Shown: positions 23,401-31,703 of the stretch, piece by piece
How positions within the stretch are numbered: position 1 is the stretch's first letter
How the letters are laid out: every line of letters starts with the position of its first letter
Assembly: GCF_000004195.4 (NCBI RefSeq)
Contig: NC_030681.2
Location: 141,790,006-141,854,005 of the forward strand
Origin: Xenopus tropicalis
Lineage: Eukaryota; Chordata; Amphibia; Anura; Pipidae
Direction of reading: 5' to 3'
Length of the DNA: 64,000 nt
Notes under the pieces: model-generated
What the model was told of the DNA's origin: nothing
The model's input: only the letters and a program-made list of their open reading frames with translations
Databases searched by the model: none
Program-made: the position numbers and the translations under genes

Positions 23401-25774
23401 TGGGGGCAGAACAGCCCTATTGGGTTTATTTAATGGTTAAATGATTCCCTTTTCTCTGTAATAATAAAACAGTACCTGTACTTGATCCCAACTAAGATAT
23501 AATTACCCCTTATTGGGGGCAGAACAGCCCTATTGGGTTTATTTAATGGTTAAATTATTCCCTTTTCTCTGTAATAATAAAACAGTACCTGTACTTGATC
23601 CCAACTAAGATATAATTACCCCTTATTGGGGGCAGAACAGCCCTATTGGGTTTATTTCATGGTTAAATTATTCCCTTTTCTCTGTAATAATAAAACAGTA
23701 CCTGTACTTGTACAACTAAGATATAATTACCCCTTATTGGAGGCAAAACAATCCTATTGGGTTTATTAATGTTTAAATGATTTTTTAGTACACTTAAGTA
23801 GATTGCAATTATGGAAAGACCCAGATCACAGGAATTCTGGATAACGGGTCCAATACCTGTACTCAACAAAAACTTTAATAACTATAAAGTACACAGTACA
23901 GGTATAGAACCCATTATCCAGAATGCTCGGGGCCAAGGGTATTCCGGATAAGGGGTCTTTCCGTAATTTGGATCACCATACCTTAAGTCTACTAAAAAAT
24001 CAATAAAACATTAATTAAACCCAATTGTTTAATTAAATAAGGGGTAAATAAGGGGTAATTATATCTTAGTTGGGATCGAGTACAAGGTACTGTTTTATTA
24101 TTACAGAGAAAAGGGAAATCAGTTTTAAAATTCTGTATTATTTGATTAAAATGGAGTCTATGGGAGACATGCTTTCCATAATTCAGAGCTTTCTGGATAA
24201 TGAGTTTCCGGATAAGGAATCCCATACCTGTATAAGGCTCTGGAAAGGAAATTAACAAATTATACATTATATCTATAGTACACAGGTTCTCTTTTTTCAT
24301 ATCCCCCCAGCAAGTAGGCGATAGTTAAGCACCGTGACAAATTTTATTCTTCATTCACACTATTTTTCTTTAAAATGTTGGACTATTAATAAGCAGCTTG
24401 GTGTCTGTTCCGAATAAGCCACATGAACATTGGCTAATAATATTTTGACCATTAAGTGGAGCAATACTGGCATCAAACAAAATACCCATTGCGCATCACA
24501 CACGTTGACGTATTCTTGGGCAGGTCGAGCGTCACTGACCCGTTTCCTGGTGGATTGAAATTCTCTGAACTAACAGGTGGTTGATCCTACCTAGTATCCA
24601 GCATCACCCTGTCTCCTTTTGGGCTTCTAGACCCATATTTGCCGTAAGTCATATACCAGGCATCATATTATACACCCTAATATCAAGGCAGTTTTTTATA
24701 ATATTTGCCTGAGCTTGACAGACAACCAGCTGGTTTTGTGGAATCGGACTACGTTCTATATAAAGTGATTTCGCCCTCATCTTGTCACGTCCTTTAACTT
24801 CTGATTATTAACTTAAAGTGGGGATTGTTTGATTATTTTTTTTAATTTTTATTCTATGTTTTATTATTTTGTATTTTCTATTTCTAACTGTTCACTGGCA
24901 TTTGTATTTCTTTGACCACTTTTTGTCCATTATCTTCTCTGTATAGTCTCCTCTCTCTCTAGAACTTCTACTGTATATCCTGCTTCCCTCCCTTCTCTCT
25001 TCCCCCCTTTCCCCGTGTGTACCCTTGCGCTATATATAACACCTCAGAAAGGTCCGCGTTCACAAAGGCAACATTCTCAATGTTTTGGCATTACAACCTG
25101 GTTGCTAGTGCACGTGTAGTGCGCTCTTGTACAAACTAGAAAAATGCCTTTTTTCCCGTAAAGGACCTCGACAACTTCTTTTTGGGGTTCCAGCCTATAA
25201 CTTTAATGTTCCTCTGAACACTGTGACACCCCTTACTTTCCCACCAATTAGGGTTTATCTGGCTGTGTTTGTTGTATGTGTATCACTTTGAGAAAGGGCT
25301 AGATCGCTAGCCAAAACATTAATCCATCTTTAAATAAACATTTTTTGTTTGCATAAGACCTGCGAGTGTGTTTTCACTTTTTTTTTTCTTTTACAATGCA
25401 ATTTGCTACTGCACTCAGGCAACTAACTACAGTTTTTGATGTGAGTGCCGGCTAAATTTCCACACACTATATATATATATATTGGAATGCAGTCAATGGC
25501 ACTGAAATTAAAAAAATAAAATGAATCTGTACAAAAGTGCCCGTGCAACTTACTGACTGAGAATCACAGGACACAGAATTCCCATTGTCACGGTCAGTAT
25601 GTGAGTTATTGGCTTCGTCCCTTCGCTCTCTGTGGTGCGCACAGTCATTAGAGACACTGGGTCCGGCCTGAACGTTATCCCCCTCATAGTCATACGTGCC
25701 CTCCGCCTCTTGCCTTTGTTTTTTGCGCTGTGAAGAGGGCGCGATGGGGCTGCCTTCCTTTCTCTTGCCCATTG
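5306..25774 (-). CDS. smc6: SMC6, 5' half of gene (coding exons 1-17, residues 1-746)
   Basis: SMC6 is the SMC-family ATPase that pairs with SMC5 in the nuclear SMC5/6 complex, which acts in homologous recombination, replication-fork repair and restriction of extrachromosomal DNA. The 17 exons listed separately give an open frame of 746 residues. In order it holds an acidic/basic N-terminal tail, Walker A (GNNGSGKS, residues 109-116), the first coiled-coil arm (about 225-480), the hinge (about 510-690) and the start of the return coiled coil. It was identified by continuous similarity to vertebrate SMC6 in every exon. All introns have GT/AG ends and phases join without a break. The half ends at a phase-0 donor at 5305; the remaining 376 residues are not to its left within this window but lie at 42.0-59.1 kb, upstream of exon 1. 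The gene itself looks functional; its order here does not. Confidence 0.96.
6500..6660 (-). CDS. smc6: SMC6 coding exon 16 (hinge end)
   Basis: Encodes [20 protein letters not shown] and ends [10 protein letters not shown], matching human NCREAFTADGDQVF...RYYSS. Acceptor TTCCCTGCAG, donor GTAGGT, ends phase 2. Confidence 0.95.
6990..7104 (-). CDS. smc6: SMC6 coding exon 15 (hinge)
   Basis: Encodes [20 protein letters not shown] followed by [12 protein letters not shown], almost identical to the human hinge. Phase 2 in, phase 0 out. Confidence 0.96.
7816..8017 (-). CDS. smc6: SMC6 coding exon 14 (hinge)
   Basis: Encodes [20 protein letters not shown] and [13 protein letters not shown], the SMC6 hinge core. 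202 bp; acceptor CATCCCTAG, donor GTGAGA. Confidence 0.95.
8098..8276 (-). CDS. smc6: SMC6 coding exon 13 (coiled coil to hinge)
   Basis: Encodes [18 protein letters not shown] then [12 protein letters not shown] and KPFGPLG, the conserved entry into the hinge. The acceptor is weak: the pyrimidine run is separated from the AG by CAATTGAAAA. It is still the only AG that maintains the phase-2 join. Confidence 0.92.
9403..9567 (-). CDS. smc6: SMC6 coding exon 12 (coiled coil)
   Basis: Encodes an alpha-helical, E/K-rich stretch with [17 protein letters not shown], matching human NQEIEQFQQAIEKDKEE. The donor is the less common GTATGA. Phase 2 in and out. Confidence 0.92.
9715..9803 (-). CDS. smc6: SMC6 coding exon 11 (coiled coil)
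   Basis: Encodes [20 protein letters not shown] and ends RIEELKK, collinear with human NRSLNEYKAL...RIEELKK. Ends in phase 2 at GTAGGA. Confidence 0.93.
10302..10676. mobile_element. hAT-like non-autonomous element containing a perfect 102-bp palindrome
   Basis: Ends are CAGTGATCCCCAATC and (reverse) CAGGGGTCCCCAACC, as in a common hAT-like family; a second left end is at 54359. Inside, 10325-10426 and 10435-10536 are exact reverse complements around an 8-base spacer. Sits in smc6 intron 10. Confidence 0.65.
11000..11146 (-). CDS. smc6: SMC6 coding exon 10 (coiled coil)
   Basis: 49 codons, including [20 protein letters not shown], aligned to human ALKADVVAKKRAYNEAE. Phase 0; acceptor ACATTTCAG, donor GTAATG. 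Confidence 0.94.
11715..11813 (-). CDS. smc6: SMC6 coding exon 9 (coiled coil)
   Basis: Encodes [20 protein letters not shown], heptad-like and charged, collinear with human VNEIEKQLNAIRDNI. 33 codons, phase 0. Confidence 0.93.
12127..12180 (+). repeat. Fragment of the palindrome-arm sequence
   Basis: GTAGTAAATCTTGTTTTTAT and TCAAAACTTGCC match one arm of the palindrome at 10.3 kb with a few differences, showing that the arm sequence exists as a dispersed repeat. Confidence 0.6.
12385..12504 (-). CDS. smc6: SMC6 coding exon 8 (coiled coil)
   Basis: Encodes [16 protein letters not shown] and [10 protein letters not shown], the MAWA(L/V) motif of the SMC6 N-terminal arm. Phase 0; acceptor TTTTCTAG, donor GTGAGC. 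Confidence 0.94.
12683..14378. mobile_element. MITE with GGGGC.GATTTACTAA termini, interrupted by a second MITE
   Basis: Left GGGGCACATTTACTAAGCC and right (reverse) GGGGCTGATTTACTAAGAC, with CG-rich inverted arms (TTTTTCGTA, GCGCAA). An internal unit GCCAGGTTGGAGCTGCAG occurs once on each side of the nested element. Same family at 17224-17769, 49393-50434 and 63522 to the edge. Confidence 0.8.
12990..14057. mobile_element. Nested MITE with TGATTCACTAAAGTGCGATA inverted termini
   Basis: TGATTCACTAAAGTGCGATA at the left is mirrored by CGCACTTTAGTGAATCA at the right. The interior has long CG-rich imperfect arms and short TATAAATGGTAGC-like tandem units. Inserted inside the MITE spanning 12683-14378. 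A truncated sister lies at 47921-48705. Confidence 0.8.
14601..14702 (-). CDS. smc6: SMC6 coding exon 7 (head to coiled-coil transition)
   Basis: Encodes [20 protein letters not shown], identical in most positions to the human FFMKATQLEQM segment, and leads into the first coiled coil. 34 codons, phase 0. Confidence 0.95.
14960..15040 (-). CDS. smc6: SMC6 coding exon 6 (Q-loop region)
   Basis: Encodes [20 protein letters not shown], the very conserved NPVSVLTQ(E/D) region of the head that contains the Q-loop glutamine. Phase 0 on both sides; donor GTGAGT. Confidence 0.95.
15656..15717 (-). CDS. smc6: SMC6 coding exon 5
   Basis: A short 62-bp exon encoding [20 protein letters not shown], the conserved LDHFNIQ element of the N-terminal head. 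Acceptor CCCTTGCAG, donor GTAATT, ends in phase 0. Confidence 0.93.
15930..16905 (+). mobile_element. 3' part of an L2-like LINE with a fourfold 120-bp tandem repeat
   Basis: The plus-strand frame reads [20 protein letters not shown] and later [20 protein letters not shown], as expected of the C-terminal part of an L2/CR1-type ORF2. A 120-bp segment is repeated four times (about 16038-16517); copies 2-4 look identical. The tail ends CTTTATAAATAAAGTTATAC with (ATAC)n. The same tail is at 28545-28653 and 48709-48955. Confidence 0.75.
16975..17035 (+). repeat. Fragment of a common dispersed repeat
   Basis: AGTAACATAGTAAGTTAGGT then TGAAAAAAGAC.TACGTCCATC is a widespread vertebrate repeat signature. 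It abuts the donor side of smc6 coding exon 4. Confidence 0.5.
17048..17184 (-). CDS. smc6: SMC6 coding exon 4 (head domain)
   Basis: Encodes [20 protein letters not shown] and ends KLKSAAG, matching the head-domain beta strands of vertebrate SMC6. Acceptor CTCTTTAG, donor GTACGG. Confidence 0.94.
17224..17769. mobile_element. MITE with GGGGCACATTTACTAAGC termini
   Basis: GGGGCACATTTACTAAG at the left and CTTAGTAAATGAGCCCC at the right. The interior is A/T-rich with little symmetry left. It is the same terminal type as the MITE at 12683-14378. Confidence 0.7.
18085..18190 (-). CDS. smc6: SMC6 coding exon 3 (Walker A second half)
   Basis: Completes the P-loop: the split codon gives S, then [17 protein letters not shown]. 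The catalytic lysine is residue 115. Acceptor TTTTCCCCAG and donor GTGAGT are both strong. Confidence 0.95.
18222..18630 (+). mobile_element. T2-type MITE
   Basis: Starts TTAAAGGGGTTGTTCACCTT, fitting the TTAAAGGRR end and TTAA target of Xenopus T2 MITEs. The right end is truncated near AGGCCATTTTATAACAT. Relatives at 35383-35820 (+) and 57450-57660 (reverse). Confidence 0.75.
18688..19055 (+). mobile_element. hAT end followed by an L2-like LINE 3' tail
   Basis: AGTGTCGGACTGGGC (near 18690) matches the terminus of the hAT element at 31386. From about 18880, GTAGATTGTAAGCTCTTTTG through GCGCTTTATAAATAAATGTT is the same LINE tail found reversed at 60.25-60.40 kb. Confidence 0.7.
19259..19376 (-). 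CDS. smc6: SMC6 coding exon 2 (start of ATPase head, Walker A first half)
   Basis: Encodes [15 protein letters not shown] and then NFVVGNNG, the start of the Walker A loop. Two AGs lie close together at the 5' edge. Only the upstream one (ATAG at 19377-19380) keeps the phase-0 join with exon 1; the downstream ACAG would shift the frame. Ends in phase 1 at GTAAGT. Confidence 0.94.
19401..19572. mobile_element. Palindromic MITE with GGGTCATTTATAA termini
   Basis: GGGTCATTTATAAACA mirrored by CTTATAAATGACCC. Inside, GGGCAGTAACCCATGGCAAC is mirrored by GTTGCCATGGGTTACTGC. Lies just upstream of smc6 coding exon 2. Related hairpins occur at 33.6, 37.1 and 41.6 kb. Confidence 0.75.
19733..22312. 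mobile_element. 2.6-kb piggyBac-type non-autonomous element with TTAA duplications
   Basis: Flanked by TTAA at 19729-19732 and 22313-22316. Ends CCCTTTAAGTGCCA and (reverse) CCTTTTTAGTGCCA match the CCYTTT...TGCC termini of frog piggyBac elements. The right end carries a perfect hairpin AGGACGTAGATTCTACGTCC. Internally a 300-400-bp module starting near 20219, 20623 and 20997 is repeated three times, followed by a (TG)n-rich tract (21720-21930). No transposase frame. It interrupts a dispersed repeat of the VNTR family. Confidence 0.8.
22490..22992. mobile_element. T2-like palindromic MITE
   Basis: The right end is AACTGTTCCTTTAA (reverse TTAAAGGAACAGTT). Long imperfect arms: AACTAACTGAACAGTTATGT matches the reverse of CATAACTGTTCAGTTAGTTT around a GCATTTGCGTCCTCA centre, with GCCAGAACACTACTTCC and GGAAGTAGTGTTCTGGC further out. 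A G12-13 run sits in the left arm. Confidence 0.7.
23320..23850 (-). repeat. Dispersed element with a ~113-bp VNTR, about 4 copies
   Basis: Units containing TTCTCTGTAATAATAAAACA, ACTTGATCCCAACTAAGATA and CCCTTATTGGGGGCAGAACA repeat at about 113-bp intervals with very high identity. A single-unit relative is at 23900-24240, in the opposite orientation. Confidence 0.8.
24390..25375 (+). mobile_element. Possible Penelope-like retroelement 3' region
   Basis: The end holds GGGCTAGATCGCTAGCC followed by AAAACATTAATCC and AATAAACATTTTTTG, a stem plus A-rich core and poly(A)-signal layout like that at 4.6 kb. No open reading frame over the upstream 900 bp. Clade assignment is tentative. Confidence 0.35.
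25554..25774 (-). CDS. smc6: SMC6 coding exon 1 (residues 1-73, start codon)
   Basis: The acceptor CTCCTCCTGCAG is followed two bases later by the ATG at 25772, which opens [12 protein letters not shown]. Human SMC6 begins with the similar MAKRKE. The exon encodes a low-complexity, charged, poorly conserved tail and ends in phase 0 at a GTAAGT donor. The ATG is the first in the exon, supporting the start. Confidence 0.93.
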
Positions 25775-25919
25775 CTGCAGGAGGAGAGCAGAAAGAGCAA
25801 CTCACTGAACATTGACCATCATTACAGGTAAATATTTACTGCAGCACCAAATATCAAGGCATTAACCAGTGGTTGGCTCATTCCTGCGCCCAAGGGTGAG
25901 AGATGGGTTAGGTGGCTTC

Positions 25920-27115
25920 TTAATCACTGCCAGCACCCCCAAATAATTATCCCTGCCAGAACCCCCCAATAATTATCCCTGCCAGAACCCCCCAATAATT
26001 ATCCCTGCCAGCACTCCCCAAACATTATCTCTACCAGCACCCCCCTAAAAATTATCTCTGCTAGAATCCCCCAAACATTATCTCTGCCAGTACCCCCCAA
26101 ATATTATCTCTGCCAGCACCCCCAAACATTATCTCTACCAGCACCCCCCAAACATTATTCCTGCCAGCACCCCCCAAACATTATCCCTGCCAGCACCCCC
26201 CAAACATTATCCCTGCCAGCACCCCCCAAACATTATCTCTACCAGCACCCCCCAAACATTATTCCTGCCAGCACCCCCCAAACATTATCCCTGCCAGCAC
26301 CCCCCAAACAATATCTCTGCCAGCACCCCCCAAACATTATCTCTGCCAGCACCCCCCAAACAATATCTCTACCAGCACCCCCCAAACAGTATCTCTGCCA
26401 GCACCTCCCAAACAATATCTCTGCCAGCACCCCGCAAACAATATCTCTGCCAGATTCCCCCAAACATTATCTCTGCCAGCACCCCCCAAACATTACCTCT
26501 GCCAGCACCTCCCAAACAATATCTCTGCCAGCACCCCGCAAACAATATCTCTGCCAGCACCCCCCAAACATTATCTCTGCCAGCATCCCCCAAACATTAT
26601 CTCTGCCAGCACCCCCCAAACATTATCTCTGCCAGCACCCCCCAAACATTATCCCTGCAAGCACCCCCCAAACATTATCTCTGCCAGCAACCCCCAAACA
26701 TTATCTCTGCCAGCACCCCCCAAACATTATCACTGCCAGCACCCCCCAAACATTATCTCTGCCAGATTCCCCCCAAACATTATCCCTGCAAGCACTCCCC
26801 AAACATTATCTCTGCCAGCACCCCCCAAACATTATCACTGCCAGCACCCGCCAAACATTATCTCTGCCAGCACCCCCCAAACATTATCACTGCCAGCACC
26901 CCTCAAACATTATCTCTGCCAGCACCCCCCAAATATTATCACTGCCAGCACCCCTCAAACATTATCACTGCTGGCATCCCCCAAACATTATCACTGCCGG
27001 CACCCCCCAAACATTATCACTGCCGGCACCCCCCAAACATTATCCCTGCCAGCACCCCCCAAACATTATCACTGCTGGCATCCCCCAAACATTATCACTG
27101 CCAGAATCACTGTAA
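25920..27115. repeat. 26-bp minisatellite, about 45 copies
   Basis: The unit GCCAGCACCCCCCAAACATT plus ATCYCT repeats for 1.2 kb in smc6 intron 1, with scattered substitutions and no interruptions. It produces repetitive open frames on the minus strand that are not genes. Confidence 0.9.
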
Positions 27116-27810
27116 GTTTTTAAGGGAACAAAAGCATCCGGCACAATCCCAGAGAGGCCCCAGTGCAGTGCACCTATTACCTGACAAAGGCCTACCTCTG
27201 GGAGGGGAGGGGGGGCAATACTGACACTGGCGATGGCATGACGAGTCTTGCTTTGCCTGCAGCTGTTCCACGCCCCACCGTGGCATACACTGGCACATAC
27301 ATACAAATTCAGGGCCCTACAGGAACATAGATATTTAACATGATAGCACACAGAACTTATGCACATTTGCAGGCACAGAAAGATATGGCAGCACTCGAGG
27401 GCTCCATGGCTGGCAGTGGTACCTGGTTCCACAATTGTCAGTATATGGGCCACTACCCTCCCCAAAGAGGGGAATCCACTGGGCGCTGGTGGGGGCCCTT
27501 CACAGCAGCAATAGACAGCAGTTTTACAAAGATGCAACAGTTACTGTCACAAATTGCACTTATATTCTCCATACAAGTGACAGGACCAGTTTCAAACATT
27601 TGCCCCAGGCTCCCAGCGCTTCAGGGGCCTCTTGGGGGGGAAGCTAAAGGGCTTGTTTATGTCCCCACACTTTCCCCCCAGTCAGCTGTATGTAAAACCA
27701 CTTTTATTAAAGGTACTTGCTTCAAAATGCCCTCCTTTTGCTTCCCTGTGGTTTGCTGAGCGCCGCTCAGTGCTTCTTGCCTTACATTTCGCATCAGGCA
27801 CTGCTTTACC

Positions 27811-28907
27811 CATACCCCCCAACTGTCCCGCTTTAAGCGGGACAGTCCCGCTTTCTATAGCGCGTCCCGCTGTCCCGGATAGTTCCCTGAATGTCCTGCA
27901 TTTTCGTAATAGATTACGGAAATGCGGGACATTCTCTCCTTATGTTGCTCCTTCTCCGGTGGTCCCTGGCCCTTTTAAAAGGTTGCGCCCGTGCGTAATG
28001 ACGTCACACGTACACACGGGGCGCAACCTTATAAAAGGGCCTGGGACCGACGGAGAAGGAGCAAAATAAGAAGAGAAGCAGCGCAAGGAGTCGGAGCGCG
28101 TATGGGGGGCACTGTGTATGGGGGGGCTTTGTGTATTGGGGGCACTGTGTATGGGGGCTCTGTGTATGGGGGCACTGTGTATGGGGGGGTCTGTGTATGG
28201 GGGGCTCTGTGTATTGGGGGGCACTGTGTATGGGGGGCTCTGTGTTTGGAGGGCTTTGTGTTTGGGGGGCACTGTGTATGGGGGGGCTCTGTGTATGGGG
28301 GGACTGTGTATGGGGGGGCTCTGTGTATGGGGGGGCTCTGTGTTTGGGGGGCACTGTGTATGGGGGGGCACTGTGTATGGGGGGCACTGTGTATTGGGGG
28401 CACTGTGTTTGGGGGGCTCTGTGTATGGGGGCACTGTGTATGGGGGGTACTGTCTATGGGGGCCTGGGGGGCACTGTGTATGGGGGGTACTGTCTCCCCT
28501 GTGTGGGGGGGCAAAACTGGTAGATCGTTATAACTCAATTATATTTATTATAACATTTGTCCTCCCTGTGTGTAATTGTGTATATTGTAAGATTGTACAG
28601 CACTGCGTACCCTTGTGGCGCTTTATTTATAAAGTTATACATACATACATACATAACTGACTCCCTTCTCTCTATATTTGTATTTTATATGTAGGAGTTG
28701 CTATTTTGTTTTCCTTAGGTAGTACAGTATGAGGGTATAGCACATTTGCATCTGATCCCGCCATTTCAACTATATAAAAGGAGTATTTTTTTTAAAAAAA
28801 TGGGGTGTGTTAATTGGGGCGTGGTCACAAAAGTGGGCGTGGTCAAAAAAATTGCCGTGCGCGCTCTTTTTGTCCCTCTTTTTGTTTTTCAAATGTTGGG
28901 AGGTATG
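27811..28907. mobile_element. Palindromic element with CATACC.CCCAAC termini carrying a minisatellite
   Basis: Left CATACCCCCCAAC and right GTTGGGAGGTATG are inverted. CTTTACC flanks both sides (27804-27810, 28908-28914) as a likely target duplication. Inside are CCCGCTTTAAGCGGGAC, a ~100-bp hairpin around 27972-28047, a GGGGGCACTGTGTAT-type minisatellite (28100-28500) and an inserted LINE tail (28545-28653). Confidence 0.65.
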
Positions 28908-28954
28908 CTTTACCTATTGCGTATTGGGACTATCAACACCTACTGACCAGGCGT

Positions 28955-29417
28955 ATAATAAAACCCCTTTTCAAATTATACATGTAACCCAAACTCAATT
29001 TTTAATTAACACATCCCTACCCATTATAAAAGCATTTAAAAATCACAGCTGTCAATCATATACTGCCTGCCCCGCCTCTATGCCTTGGGCATAGAGGTGG
29101 GGAAGTCAGTTACTTTCACTTTCAATTCAGAACTTCTTAGATGTTGCTGCCCTCCTCCCATTCCCCCTCCCTCCTCACCATCTAATTGTGTAAGCAGAGC
29201 ATGGACATGGGCACAGAGAAAAGATTTCGGCAGGGTGCAAAGCTTGCCTTAATGACAGTGCCCACAAAATGGCCCCTGCCTGCATGCCGAAATTGTGAAT
29301 TTCAAGGCTGAAGAAAATAAGATTCAAATCATTTCTACAGTGTAAGTGAAGTTTATTTCACGTGACTAACACAATAGAAAACAATTTGGAATTATTTCTT
29401 AGGGTGACAGGTCCCCA
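28955..29417 (+). mobile_element. T2-type MITE, left end lost
   Basis: The body (GCTGTCAATCATATACTGCC) and end (TTCTTAGGGTGACAGGTCCC) are shared with copies at 44247-44770, 52643-53107 and 60198-61690. Confidence 0.65.
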
Positions 29418-30065
29418 CCCTGCACAGCACACTTGCACCAGAAGAATAGGGTAACGCACCCCTCGCATAAGAGACTTTGAAATTATCCGATGATTTGTGA
29501 GTCAACGCAGGTGCAGTTGTGTCCATTTTGCAGTAGGTGCAGCGCAATTGCGTCAAGAGAATTGCCTGTCAGCAATGACGCCTGAACTCTGGGGAAAAAC
29601 TCTGCATTGTGGGAAAAAACATGGTGATTGCATTTAAAATTGCACTCACTGGGCTCTTGGACATTAATAATCCATTTAGTCTCCTGGCACAACTGATTCC
29701 CAGCCTGTAGCCCCCCTACAACCCCCTGGTTCCCATTCACAGCAAGAGCATCCTTAAATAGCATGTCCCCCCCCCCCAACCTTCACATTGGGGCCCCCCA
29801 GCGTTACCTCAAATCTGGGCCACCTTCTCCCTTACCCCCAATGACAATAAGTACCATCTAAACCCAGCAAGGAACATTCCTGTTACATATTTAGCATAAA
29901 AACTACTGCTCCCAGCATCCTCACTAAGCCCAGCACATAGGGGTCACTGAGTACAGAAACTGAAACCATCTCCTTCTCAAGGAACAGACTGCGTGATTAG
30001 CTGCAACTTGTCTCTCAAGTCACTTCACTGCGGTTCCCAGAACTGAAACTATAACTCTCACTCAC

Positions 30066-30160
30066 CTAATAGTACCCAGAGCTCTGCTGACCCGGTTAGT
30101 GGTGGCGCAACCAGGTCTCAGTCAGCAGATGCCCAGACTAGCGCTCCGCCTCAGCGCAAC
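30066..30160 (-). other. smc6: Probable SMC6 5' untranslated exon
   Basis: A strong minus-strand donor (ATTAG then GTGAGTGAG, boundary at 30066) lies 4.3 kb upstream of coding exon 1, whose acceptor sits only two bases before the ATG. A non-coding first exon is therefore required. The right edge is a guess set by the GC-rich promoter. Confidence 0.6.
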
Positions 30161-30900
30161 AAGCCCCGCCCCGTAAATGAAGCCTTCCCATTCTTACTGA
30201 TACAGGGCAGGGCAGCCGTACAATAAAGGGGCGGGGCCTTGTTGTTGACAGGCGTGGCCAGCGTGACTTTGCATTCTGTTATCAATATGTTACGGGAAAT
30301 GTGGAAAGTTTTGCTCCTAGCTTTTTCACCAATAGCAGCCAGCGTTCCGTATTTATTGCCCAGCACCTTAAACACGTCTATTGCTTGCATATGTTGTTTT
30401 ATGCTAAGCCTGAGCTTGGAACTAGCGCAGTAGCGCAGCTACTTTAGGAGCCTATTGGAGTGGTTTTAAGGGTAGAATGGGAAGGGTTTTATCTTAGTAC
30501 CCCAGTATCTCAAGCCCCCATACAGGAAAGATGTGCAGTCATGACACAGCTGTGCTATACACATCAGGGTGCAGATATTACCTCACGTAAATCACCGCTT
30601 ATTACTCAGTATGCGTAGATCACGAATTTACCCACTAGATGTCGCTGTTCTGCATATACAATACAGAAAGTTCAGCACTGTAACGAATAGAGCGATTTCA
30701 TATTAGAACACGTGATACGGAAGTTTAATGATGTCAGTTCCCGGAAGCTTTGTTGTCGAATTGTAAGGCTGACTTAAATTCAATCGAGTCTGGCGGGATC
30801 GGGATAATAACAGAGAGAGTAAAATCGGCAGGGATTACGTTTTTGGTTTTCCGTTTCTCTTATGAAAGCTGCGTAGGGCGATCAGTGCTGGGCTGAATGT
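30070..30900. promoter_or_regulatory. Probable bidirectional SMC6/GEN1 promoter
   Basis: The sequence lies between the 5' ends of divergent smc6 and gen1. It has GC boxes (GCCCCGCCCC near 30162 and GGGGCGGGG near 30229), a CCAAT box (ACCAATAGC near 30330), no obvious TATA box, and fewer recognisable repeats than its surroundings. Head-to-head DNA-repair genes with a shared promoter are also seen at this locus in human. The transcription start sites are not visible. Confidence 0.55.
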
Positions 30901-31385
30901 GAAATGAGAGTGTAATTCTGAAAGTACAACGAAATTAAAGTTTAGAACGGGGCAGAAAAGGTGGGTTCTTATGTTCCCAGGGGCTCAGTGCTTCCTAGGT
31001 AATAGAGGTCGCTGCTGAAATCATTATAGCCTCAGCGGCTGTTTATAGTTTGCTGGTTCAGACTCCTGACACAATGTAGTAACTAACCTGATATACTGTT
31101 TCTAGAATCAGAACCAAAGAACAGAAAAGGGTTAAAACAAATGTATATTTGTGTTTAAGTTACAAATAACTTTCACAAAATTGACTATTTTTAATTAATG
31201 TACATTTGAAAGTTGCTTAGAATATGTCCCTTGGTCTGATCTCTGATACTGTTATAGTGTAATTATAAGCGGCAGCACGTGTGTAAGCAGCCATAAGACT
31301 TTTAGAACTGTGTGTCCTGGGTCACGCCAGCACGTGTGCCATATATGTCAGTGAATGTCACAACATGAAAAATAAGCATGTGGTT

Positions 31386-31657
31386 CAGTGTCGGACTGAA
31401 GTGCCAAGGGCCCACCAGAAAACCCTTAGACCTTAGGCCCACTCTACCCTTCTCTGTTTACTCACTTTCTTTAATCTCTTATTTACTTCTTTTTGTATCT
31501 ATTCTTTCCTCCATTTCTTCTGTTTTTTCTCATATAGAATTAAGTAATGGCCATGGTATAGGCATACAAGGCAACTGATTGGGTGAGCAGGAGGGCCCAC
31601 TGACACCAGTCCCCACCGGGAGTATTCCTGGTATCCTGGTGGGCCAGTCCGACACTG
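31386..31657. mobile_element. hAT-like MITE abutting the first GEN1 coding exon
   Basis: Termini CAGTGTCGGACTG and CAGTCCGACACTG are inverted repeats. The flanking 8-mers ATGTGGTT (31378-31385) and ATGTAGTT (31658-31665) differ at one base. An 8-bp target duplication is the hAT hallmark. The right end is about 20 bp from the splice acceptor. Confidence 0.8.
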
Positions 31658-31703
31658 ATGTAGTTTGTGTTTCCAGCTAAAGAGCTGACACTGAGGCAGT
31701 AGC

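Noticed and set aside
26239..26593. Repetitive minus-strand open frames (GGCWQRYCL-like)
   Set aside because: Produced by the 26-bp minisatellite.
25920..27115. Regularly spaced repeats considered as a CRISPR array
   Set aside because: There are no unique spacers between the repeats, and this is vertebrate DNA; it is a minisatellite.
27940..28660. Several open frames of 130-180 codons on both strands (proline/histidine-rich or glycine/tryptophan-rich)
   Set aside because: They are translations of the GGGGGCACTGTGTAT-type minisatellite in several frames at once; no splice context or homology.
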